DNA from: Candidatus Gastranaerophilales bacterium
GTDB taxonomy: Bacteria; Cyanobacteriota; Vampirovibrionia; Gastranaerophilales; Gastranaerophilaceae
Assembly: GCA_021201175.1 (NCBI GenBank)
Contig: JAJQFK010000026.1
Coordinates: 1 to 5,225 of the forward strand
Length of the DNA: 5,225 bases
Reading direction: 5' to 3'
Part shown: positions 1 through 5,225 of the stretch, one piece after another
Numbering within the stretch: the first letter of the stretch is position 1
Layout: every line of letters begins with the position of its first letter
Notes under the pieces: generated by a model
What the model saw: the letters and a program-made list of their open reading frames with translations, nothing else
Told to the model about the DNA's origin: nothing
Database searches by the model: none
Translations under genes and position numbers: made by a program

Positions 1-3000
1 TATACGGATAATTTGTCAAACATAAACTTTAATTCATCATCTAATTTGTCAAAATCTTGTTCTAGTTTTTTATGAATTTGATTTTGTTTTGCCTCCGGCA
101 ATTTATCTAAAGAGGATAACGTTTTAATATCTACTTTTTCACCTGATTTTATTTTATCTTCAAGTTTATCCAAATAAATATTATAATTATTCATTGATAT
201 AATTTCATTGAAAACTTTAAACAAATTTTTATAAGTTTTTGTGTTATTTCCGGAGATGATTATACTATCTACCAACGGAAAAGAGTAATCTTCTTTTTTA
301 TTGTATCCTACGGCACCTGTCATATCCTCAACAGGCAGCCCTATTTTAAAATCATCGGCGGCAATGTAGCCTTTATCCCAGCCGTAGCCGGATTTGTAAT
401 CTGTATAATTAAATCCGTTACGCCCGTTCCAATATGATTTCTTTTCAGATTTTCCCCAACTGTTATCTGTCCATAATACATCTTTTTTTGTTTTTTTACC
501 GGTTGCAAAATCGGTAAATTTCTCACGGCTTATGAGCGGTATATATTGTGCATGTGCGGAAGATTCGGTATTATCTACATGACTTTCGAGAATACCGCTT
601 CCCGTACCTTGTTTAATTTTCTTAACGGCATTATTTACATCCGTTTCAATATAATAAGGTTTACCTGTCATTTGTTCCAGAATTCTTATTTGTTCTCTGA
701 GCAATAATCCGGAGGAACCTTCTTCTCTAACCCAGAAAGAACCGGACAGCATTCCTAACTCTGCATATTGTTTGTCTAAATCATCGCGCATTGTAGTGTT
801 TATAATCCGATATCGATTTTTAGCATAGGCTTTTATATTCGGAAATGATTTTTCTATTGAGTTTAATATCCTTTTATCTTTATCAGGAATTGATGACCTT
901 AACTTTTTTAATTGTCTTTTCTGTTCTTTTCCATTTTCAACATTTTCGATATTATTTATTTGTTCGGAACTCATTCTGTCGAATGTTGCTGATAAAGAAT
1001 TTAAATTATTTCTTGATAAAATAAATCCTTCTTTTTCTAAATTATTCAAAACGGCAGCCTGTTGTGAAGGAACATTCCATTTGCTTAATATGCTGTTATA
1101 TCTCATTTCTAATGTTTTTACGTTTTGAATCCCCTGCGAGAAATGCTGCAATAATTCTTCCTGTTTAGCTTTATCAGGACTATAACTGTTATTTATGCTT
1201 TCGTATGTTGTATTAAGCAGCATTTGAAGCATATTGAATCGGTCAGTAAAACCAAAGTTTCTGATTGCTTCTGATACATCTTCTTTAGACGGATTATCGG
1301 ATAATTTACTTATCCATTTGTTCAGATGTTTAATAACTCCTGATTTATCATCCTTTAAATCCATACAATATATTATATTTTCATAAGCTTCATCGTTACC
1401 GTTTTCTATTTCTTTCAAATTATTTCGGTAAGATTCGAGTATAATTTCTTGTAAATCAGCGCCTAAATATGTTTTTGAAATATTATCCAGATTTTGAGGA
1501 ATATAGCTTTCAACTGATGCCGAATCTTTCATTAGTTCAAGTTCTAATTCTTTTTGAGAAGGAATATCCTTGGTTCCATTTGCATATTTTTTCCTTACTG
1601 TTTCTGAAGAAAAACTTTGTTTTAAAGTATTTAAGAAACTTGAAACATACTCATCTCTCGGCGGTAAGCCGGTGAACTTTTCAAATCTGATTATTCCGTT
1701 TGGAAGATTTATATCATTTTCTATGGCAATTCGGTGTGCGGCTGCCAGTTTAAAAAGATTTTTTGAATAATTATACTTGCTGTTTACCGATGAATAGTTT
1801 TTTATTCCGTTTAGAGCCTTTTCTGCTCCTTTATCAATATTTAAAAGTTTTATAATTTCAGGTGCTTTTTCTTTGAGCAAAGTTCCGCTTTCAGGGGTTA
1901 TCTTTTCCTGTTCGGTATTTTCAATTATATAGTCTGATACTATTTTTTGTTTTACTTCGTCAGGCAATTGGGCTGCAACATTTACCTCGTTATTTTCATT
2001 TTGTCCGGAATAAAATTCGCACAAATTCGTAATTAATTTTCTGTTTTCTTTATCAGTACTTGACGGAAATACTTCATTCAATATATTCTCAAGATTTATA
2101 AGTGTCTGCTTTTTTGTCTGTTCAAAGTCTTTTTTTACAGAAATCATGTCTGAATATGAATGCTTTATTTCTTTTTGAGTTTTTGATACATTTTCCAGAA
2201 ATTCATTTTCTTTTATTAATGCTTTTAAAAGATTTTTTTCTTCTTTTCTTTCTTCCGGTAATCCTTCGTACCAGCTTGAATCATCGAAAATTCCGTAGTT
2301 ATCATTATCAATCCCTACAAATTTTTCTGTTACTCTGGTTCCGTCACCGATTGTGTGTGCATTTTGCATCCATAAATGTGCTGCATTGTCTATAATTCTG
2401 TATCCGAGATACATTGCCCTTGTGTAATCTATATCAGCTTTTGGAATATCAACTTTTTTACCTGTTCCTAATTGCGTAATGTCATATACTGACATTTTAG
2501 GAGAATCTTTAAGTTCTTCCATAATTAAATCCACATATCCTGATTTATCTTCGTATGCCATTAATTTTCTGCATACAGAAATGGAAGCACAAATTCCAGA
2601 AAAAATTTGGTCTACTTTTTTTGTTTTAAGTATTTCTTCATCGGGTGTTTTTATAACAATATCATTTAAAACTTCGTCCAGTACCTGTTTTTTCTTGCCG
2701 GTTAACTGCGGATTTATTTTATATTCATCACTCATAAAATATATGAATTTTTCAAGACATTCCTCTTTTTGTTTTCCGGAAATTTCTGAAGATGATATAA
2801 AATAATCAAGATTCTTTCTTATTCGTGTTGTTCTTTCAAGTTCTTCAGAATCTTCTGTAATGTTGTCAGAAATTAAATTTTCCGTCAGGTTTTCGCGTAA
2901 CTCAAGTATCTTTTTTTGATTTTCAGTTAATTCTTTTTTTGTTTCAAATGTTTGAGAATATTTTATTATTAAATCATTTATATCTTCGTCATTATTTCTT

Positions 3001-3341
3001 TTGAGTGCTCTTTTTACGGTATCTTTTAATATTAAAGACCAATCTGTATTTTCTCTCTTTCCTTCTGTAACACCATCTTCATCAAGAATATCCTTAAATT
3101 CGGAATTTCCGCCCTGTCCATATTCGAGGTTATCTGCAATATCAAGTAAAAATTCAATATTTTCTTTCTCGGGATATTTCTTTGAAATATTACTAAGTGC
3201 TGCATATATATTAAATTTTGTGTTATCCAGTAACGGATTCTCTCCGTTTTTTAATATACTTATTGTGTTTTTATCGGTTCTTAAACTCTTAAAACTTTTA
3301 TTATAATTTGATTTTATATTGTTTATTGCATTAATTTTCAT
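1..3341 (-). CDS. Very large papain-like cysteine protease-like protein, 3' end beyond window
   Basis: I translated the frame codon by codon from ATG 3341-3339 and found no in-frame stop down to base 3, giving 1113 codons with the C-terminus outside the window. No known family covers the whole protein. Scattered motifs match the papain fold. Q245-x3-G249-x-C251 has exactly the spacing of papain Gln19 (oxyanion hole) to Cys25. His930 in SSAHAQY is the candidate catalytic His. Asn960 lies in LWTDNSWG, with GWDKGYIAADDF (987-998) after it, resembling the C1B/bleomycin-hydrolase C-terminal block. Cys and His lie 679 residues apart, against about 134 in papain, so a long, mostly helical, Lys/Glu/Asn-rich insertion is implied. 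It includes a probable coiled coil at about 362-425. There is no signal peptide or membrane segment. The start is supported by AAAAGGG (3356-3350), 8 nt before the ATG. The coding assignment is near certain; active protease is an inference, and the target and location are unknown. Confidence 0.9.
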   Translation of the reverse strand, partial: MKINAINNIKSNYNKSFKSLRTDKNTISILKNGENPLLDNTKFNIYAALSNISKKYPEKENIEFLLDIADNLEYGQGGNSEFKDILDEDGVTEGKRENTDWSLILKDTVKRALKRNNDEDINDLIIKYSQTFETKKELTENQKKILELRENLTENLISDNITEDSEELERTTRIRKNLDYFISSSEISGKQKEECLEKFIYFMSDEYKINPQLTGKKKQVLDEVLNDIVIKTPDEEILKTKKVDQIFSGICASISVCRKLMAYEDKSGYVDLIMEELKDSPKMSVYDITQLGTGKKVDIPKADIDYTRAMYLGYRIIDNAAHLWMQNAHTIGDGTRVTEKFVGIDNDNYGIFDDSSWYEGLPEERKEEKNLLKALIKENEFLENVSKTQKEIKHSYSDMISVKKDFEQTKKQTLINLENILNEVFPSSTDKENRKLITNLCEFYSGQNENNEVNVAAQLPDEVKQKIVSDYIIENTEQEKITPESGTLLKEKAPEIIKLLNIDKGAEKALNGIKNYSSVNSKYNYSKNLFKLAAAHRIAIENDINLPNGIIRFEKFTGLPPRDEYVSSFLNTLKQSFSSETVRKKYANGTKDIPSQKELELELMKDSASVESYIPQNLDNISKTYLGADLQEIILESYRNNLKEIENGNDEAYENIIYCMDLKDDKSGVIKHLNKWISKLSDNPSKEDVSEAIRNFGFTDRFNMLQMLLNTTYESINNSYSPDKAKQEELLQHFSQGIQNVKTLEMRYNSILSKWNVPSQQAAVLNNLEKEGFILSRNNLNSLSATFDRMSSEQINNIENVENGKEQKRQLKKLRSSIPDKDKRILNSIEKSFPNIKAYAKNRYRIINTTMRDDLDKQYAELGMLSGSFWVREEGSSGLLLREQIRILEQMTGKPYYIETDVNNAVKKIKQGTGSGILESHVDNTESSAHAQYIPLISREKFTDFATGKKTKKDVLWTDNSWGKSEKKSYWNGRNGFNYTDYKSGYGWDKGYIAADDFKIGLPVEDMTGAVGYNKKEDYSFPLVDSIIISGNNTKTYKNLFKVFNEIISMNNYNIYLDKLEDKIKSGEKVDIKTLSSLDKLPEAKQNQIHKKLEQDFDKLDDELKFMFDKLSV

Positions 3342-3349
3342 ACAAATAT

Positions 3350-3356
3350 CCCTTTT
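3350..3356 (-). promoter_or_regulatory. Ribosome binding site of the protease-like gene
   Basis: On the minus strand the sequence reads AAAAGGG, then 8 nt, then ATG. It is a moderate Shine-Dalgarno match at a suitable distance. It supports ATG 3341 over any start further upstream; the same frame is closed by TAA at 3378-3376. Confidence 0.55.
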
Positions 3357-3362
3357 ATATCT

Positions 3363-3391
3363 CAAAGATATTAATTATGCGCAAAGATATT
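3363..3391 (-). promoter_or_regulatory. Candidate -10 box flanked by a 10-bp direct repeat, upstream of the protease-like gene
   Basis: CAAAGATATT (plus-strand reading) occurs at 3363-3372 and exactly again at 3382-3391, a 19-bp period of about two helical turns. Between the copies the minus strand reads CATAAT (3379-3374), a 5/6 match to the -10 consensus. The repeats would therefore straddle the -10 box, one near the start site and one in the -10/-35 spacer. No good -35 hexamer lies 17 nt upstream, which would suit an activator-dependent or weak promoter. The repeat is seen directly; the promoter and operator role is inferred. Confidence 0.35.
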
Positions 3392-3433
3392 TTTGTTAAA
3401 ATTTAATGTGAATTTAAACTATTTTTTACATAG

Positions 3434-3448
3434 TGTTACATTTTAACA
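3434..3448. repeat. Short inverted repeat TGTTA-N5-TAACA
   Basis: There are perfect 5-bp arms around a 5-bp spacer (CATTT) in the divergent intergenic region. TTACAT also repeats at 3426-3431 and 3436-3441 with a 10-bp period. The size and symmetry suit a dimeric repressor operator, but short A+T-rich palindromes arise easily by chance. Confidence 0.25.
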
Positions 3449-3505
3449 TTCGGGATTAAACTCAGTTATGCAGAACTGATAAGTTAAGTGTAAATATTCA
3501 ACTTC

Positions 3506-3511
3506 TGTCAA
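3506..3511 (-). promoter_or_regulatory. Perfect -35-like hexamer TTGACA on the minus strand, no good -10
   Basis: The minus strand reads TTGACA from 3511 to 3506. At 16-18 nt spacing only poor -10 matches follow (CTTAAC or TTAACT around 3488-3482), so this may be a second, distal promoter for the leftward gene or a chance match. Confidence 0.2.
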
Positions 3512-3552
3512 ATAAAAAAATTTTAAACTATTTATATAAAGTACTTTTAATA

Positions 3553-3561
3553 TGATATAAT
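3553..3561 (+). promoter_or_regulatory. Extended -10 promoter for corA and the downstream gene
   Basis: TGATATAAT is a perfect TGn-TATAAT extended -10 element. The -35 region is only A+T-rich (TTTATA at 3531-3536, 19-bp spacing), which extended -10 promoters tolerate. Transcription would begin near 3568, leaving a leader of about 220 nt before the preferred corA start. Confidence 0.5.
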
Positions 3562-3591
3562 TTATGGTTTAATTTAAAATAATACGGTACT

Positions 3592-3620
3592 TCTGTTTGC
3601 GTCATAACATAAGCGGCAGA
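3592..3620 (+). other. Potential RNA hairpin in the corA leader
   Basis: T3592-C3600 can pair with G3613-A3620 as an 8-bp stem with T3598 bulged and two G-U pairs, closing a 12-nt loop (3601-3612). No U-tract follows, so it is not an intrinsic terminator. The pairing was done by hand without an energy calculation. Confidence 0.3.
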
Positions 3621-3635
3621 TATCCCGTTATCATA

Positions 3636-3689
3636 AGGCAGACAAATATGGTTTTAAAACTCAACCTCGTGATTTTAAGTCCACAGCCT
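3636..3689 (+). other. Potential nested RNA stem in the corA leader, covering a ribosome binding site
   Basis: Three helices nest in order. AGGC 3636-3639 pairs with GCCT 3686-3689, GAC 3641-3643 with GTC 3679-3681, and TTAAAA 3654-3659 with TTTTAA 3673-3678, leaving a 13-nt loop. The outer helices would bury the AAGGCAG Shine-Dalgarno-like sequence of the small ORF starting at 3648. It could be a cis-regulatory leader of a cation transporter. I do not recognise the M-box, yybP-ykoY or cyclic-di-GMP riboswitch signatures in it. Hand-folded and hypothetical. Confidence 0.3.
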
Positions 3690-3719
3690 GCAATTGTACC
3701 CGCTCAAAACATCATTTAA
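3648..3719 (+). CDS. Possible 23-codon upstream ORF (leader peptide) of corA
   Basis: ATG 3648 follows AAGGCAG (3635-3641) by 6 nt. Almost the same motif, AAGGCAGG, precedes the gene at 4755. The frame encodes a short hydrophobic, Pro-containing peptide beginning MVLKLNLVIL and ends at TAA 3717-3719. It overlaps by 26 nt an open frame that runs on into corA (from TTG 3694). A +1 shift near its stop would join the two, so it could be a regulatory leader peptide, the front of a frameshifted gene, or chance. It resembles no peptide I can name. Its ribosome binding site is better than the one ahead of corA itself, which is the main argument for translation. Confidence 0.25.
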   Translation: MVLKLNLVILSPQPAIVPAQNII

Positions 3720-3786
3720 AAATTTTGAAGTAATTTCCGCGGACAAAATTTTTAAGACACAATATAAGCACAACAAGAATAGTATT

Positions 3787-4737
3787 ATGATAAAGATTTT
3801 TAAAACAAATGATGATAAAAAATTATCAAAACTTAGTATAAGTGAAGCTGTTTCAGGTTCGTGGTTCAGTTTAATCAGTCCTAACGAAGAAGAAATAAAA
3901 CAAGTATCTCTTGTTCTCGGATTAGATGAAGATTTCTTATTAAATTCACTTGACCTTGATGAACGTTCTCGTATTGAAACTGCTGACGGAAATGTGCTTA
4001 TTATTACGAATCTGCCGATTATGACAGATGACGGTTGTTTCGATACCCTGCCGCTCGGTATTATTTATACTCCTACTTCTATAATTACTGTTTGTTCTAA
4101 AGATAATAATATTCTATCTTCCTTTAATGAAACTACATCATACTTTTTTGATACCAGAAATAAAACGGAATTTATGTTAAAAATCCTTTTCCGTTCCGTA
4201 AAATTCTATTTGAAGTATCTTGATATAATAAACAGGACTACTGAAAACATAGAAAACGAGTTACAAAAGGCTACAAATAATAAAGCGTTATTTCAATTGA
4301 TGGAAATACAAAAAACCTTAGTATATTTTTCAACCGCACTTAAAGATAATGATATTGTGCTGCAAAAAATCATGAGAATGACAAAACCTACAGCTTTAAA
4401 CTATCTAAAAACAACAGAAGAAGATATAGATTTGCTTGAAGATGTTATAATTGATACAAGACAGGCAATAGAAATGGTTGATATGCACAGAATGATTCTT
4501 GAAGCAATGATGGAAGGTTTTGCCTCCATTATAAATAATAATCTAAACCTTGTAATGAAATTTTTAGCGGCAATTACAATTATAATGTCTATTCCTACTA
4601 TGATTGGCGGTTTGTGGGGTATGAATGTTATAGTTCCTTACGGGAATAATCCATACGGCTTTATGATTGTAGTTACTTTATCTATAATTCTTTCTATTGC
4701 GGTTGTAGTTTTCTTCAGAAAAAAAGGTATGTTTTAA
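3787..4737 (+). CDS. corA: CorA-family magnesium/divalent cation transporter
   Basis: This 316-residue inner-membrane channel protein would carry Mg2+ (possibly Co2+, Ni2+ or Mn2+) into the cell as a homopentamer. The cytosolic alpha/beta domain opens MIKIFKTND with the family-like WFSLISPNEEEI (26-37) and LDLDERSRIE (55-64). Long helices follow to about residue 258, forming the stalk. TM1 is about 259-279 and ends in the signature GMN (278-280); TM2 is about 290-310; the tail is basic (RKKGMF). The loop after GMN, VIVPYGNNPYG, lacks the acidic MPEL-type sequence, as in many family members with an NPY-type loop. I chose ATG 3787 because it gives the usual CorA N-terminus. TTG 3694 would add 31 residues with no CorA resemblance. 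Neither start has a clear Shine-Dalgarno. The length is normal and the gene looks intact. Substrate preference cannot be read from sequence. Confidence 0.93.
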   Translation: MIKIFKTNDDKKLSKLSISEAVSGSWFSLISPNEEEIKQVSLVLGLDEDFLLNSLDLDERSRIETADGNVLIITNLPIMTDDGCFDTLPLGIIYTPTSIITVCSKDNNILSSFNETTSYFFDTRNKTEFMLKILFRSVKFYLKYLDIINRTTENIENELQKATNNKALFQLMEIQKTLVYFSTALKDNDIVLQKIMRMTKPTALNYLKTTEEDIDLLEDVIIDTRQAIEMVDMHRMILEAMMEGFASIINNNLNLVMKFLAAITIIMSIPTMIGGLWGMNVIVPYGNNPYGFMIVVTLSIILSIAVVVFFRKKGMF

Positions 4738-4740
4738 AAA

Positions 4741-4749
4741 AAGGCAGGT
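4741..4749 (+). promoter_or_regulatory. Ribosome binding site supporting the TTG start at 4755
   Basis: AAGGCAGGT lies 5 nt before TTG 4755 and directly after the corA stop. No ATG occurs in this frame until about codon 46, and TAA at 4749-4751 closes it upstream, so this site decides the TTG start. The lack of room for a promoter or terminator suggests co-transcription with corA. Confidence 0.6.
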
Positions 4750-4754
4750 AACTT

Positions 4755-5225
4755 TTGAAAAATAGTTCTATTTTAATAATATCAAATGATAAAACAGTTG
4801 GAAATACAATTTCCGAAAAAATTAAACTCTTGAGGGAGTGTGATGAAATAAAAATAGTTTCTTTTATTGAGTCTATTTCTGTTTTAAATATGTCGGTGCC
4901 GGCTTTAATAATTTTATATTGTTCCAATAAGGATTCTGCAAATATTGTAAAAGAAATTCGGACTTTAAAATCGCTTAACAGCGTTCCGATTATCTTTGTT
5001 ATGGATTCTCTGGTTGAAGATGCTTTGTTTTATGCATTTGATAACGGAATTGATGATTTCTTTTTCTTAAATGAACCTGATTCTGTTATTTTAATGAGAA
5101 TCTTTTTGACATTGCATAAAGCAATTTTATATAAGCAAATTGAAACTAATAAGGAAATATTGGTTAGTGCTGATATTATTGATAAAAATACAGGAATTTA
5201 TAATAAAGAATATACACAGGTCATT
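4755..5225 (+). CDS. Degenerate receiver domain followed by the start of a GGDEF-like domain, 3' end beyond window
   Basis: The frame is open for 157 codons to the window edge and starts at TTG, 17 nt after corA. Residues 4-125 follow the alternating strand/helix pattern of a CheY-like receiver: ILIISND (6-12), ALIILY (50-55), VPIIFVMDS (77-85), and NGIDDFFFLNEP (97-108) in place of the usual GADDYLTKP. The phospho-acceptor Asp is Tyr55, the acidic pair is reduced to N11-D12, the conserved Thr/Ser is Met83 and the Lys is absent. It is therefore probably a pseudo-receiver that does not accept phosphate. After a short helix, DKNTGIYNKEY (143-153) matches the D-x-LTGLYNRRY opening of GGDEF (diguanylate cyclase) domains. 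The catalytic loop lies outside, so cyclase activity is unknown; a regulator with another output is possible. It may act on cyclic-di-GMP in response to a protein partner or other cue, and it probably shares the corA transcript. Confidence 0.75.
   Translation, partial: MKNSSILIISNDKTVGNTISEKIKLLRECDEIKIVSFIESISVLNMSVPALIILYCSNKDSANIVKEIRTLKSLNSVPIIFVMDSLVEDALFYAFDNGIDDFFFLNEPDSVILMRIFLTLHKAILYKQIETNKEILVSADIIDKNTGIYNKEYTQVI

Noticed and set aside
341..526. A 61-codon minus-strand ORF
   Set aside because: It lies out of frame within the long protease-like gene, over the NSWG region, and has no recognisable domain.
732..746. SGSFW (residues 866-870 of the protease-like protein) as a degenerate CGSCW active site
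   Set aside because: It has Phe at the Cys position and lies only 60 residues before H930, too short for a papain fold; Q245/C251 has the exact papain spacing and a real Cys.
1469..3306. Five plus-strand ORFs of 66-108 codons (1469-1675, 1570-1770, 2102-2395, 2479-2805, 3001-3306)
   Set aside because: All are antisense to the unbroken minus-strand frame. Their Phe/Leu/Ser-rich composition is what the reverse complement of Lys/Glu/Asn-rich coding sequence gives, and none matches a known family.
3592..3689. Leader hairpins as intrinsic terminators or a known Mg2+ riboswitch
   Set aside because: No U-tract follows either stem, and I find none of the conserved M-box or manganese-riboswitch sequence blocks.
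3694..3786. TTG 3694 as the start of corA
   Set aside because: The 31 extra residues show no CorA similarity and no Shine-Dalgarno precedes the TTG; ATG 3787 gives the family-typical N-terminus. The extension is discussed as part of the upstream-ORF finding.
3342..3786. tRNA, CRISPR repeat or mobile-element ends in the intergenic region
   Set aside because: There is no cloverleaf with a T-arm consensus, no regularly spaced repeat of CRISPR length, and no long terminal inverted repeats or target duplications.
4715..4927. A 70-codon minus-strand ORF
   Set aside because: It is antisense to the corA end and the receiver-like gene, which has domain-level support and a good ribosome binding site.

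Overview
The window is A+T-rich (roughly 30% G+C by eye), with the standard genetic code: TAA ends corA, and no stop codon of any kind falls inside the three main frames. The proteins are rich in Lys, Asn and Ile. The large left-hand protein begins MKINAINN and has an SFKSL segment just after. This reminds me of the short 'SFKG'-type N-terminal signature I associate with gut Gastranaerophilales (Vampirovibrionia/Melainabacteria). That assignment is a weak inference from memory; another A+T-rich, host-associated bacterium is possible.

Layout. (1) Positions 1-3341, minus strand: one uninterrupted reading frame of at least 1113 codons that runs off the left edge. It is easy to overlook because its stop lies outside the window and several spurious plus-strand ORFs overlie it. 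It carries the separated catalytic signature of a papain-like (clan CA, C1/C1B-like) cysteine protease: a Q-x5-C block near residue 250, then HA and W-x2-NSWG followed by GWDKGYI near residues 930-993. About 680 residues lie between the Cys and the His. (2) Positions 3342-3786: a divergent intergenic region. It holds a candidate promoter with a flanking direct repeat for the protease gene, an extended -10 promoter for the rightward genes, and a leader of about 220 nt. The leader has two potential RNA helices and a 23-codon upstream ORF. (3) Positions 3787-4737, plus strand: a complete CorA-family divalent-cation transporter with the GMN motif and two C-terminal membrane helices. (4) Positions 4755-5225, plus strand: the first 157 codons of a receiver-like protein that lacks the phospho-acceptor Asp and is followed by what looks like the beginning of a GGDEF domain. 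It starts 17 nt after corA and probably shares its transcript.

The rightward pair is probably a small operon joining cation transport to a signalling protein of the cyclic-di-GMP type. The leftward gene is divergently transcribed and appears functionally separate. The most novel parts are the giant protease-like gene with its huge insertion and the structured leader ahead of corA.
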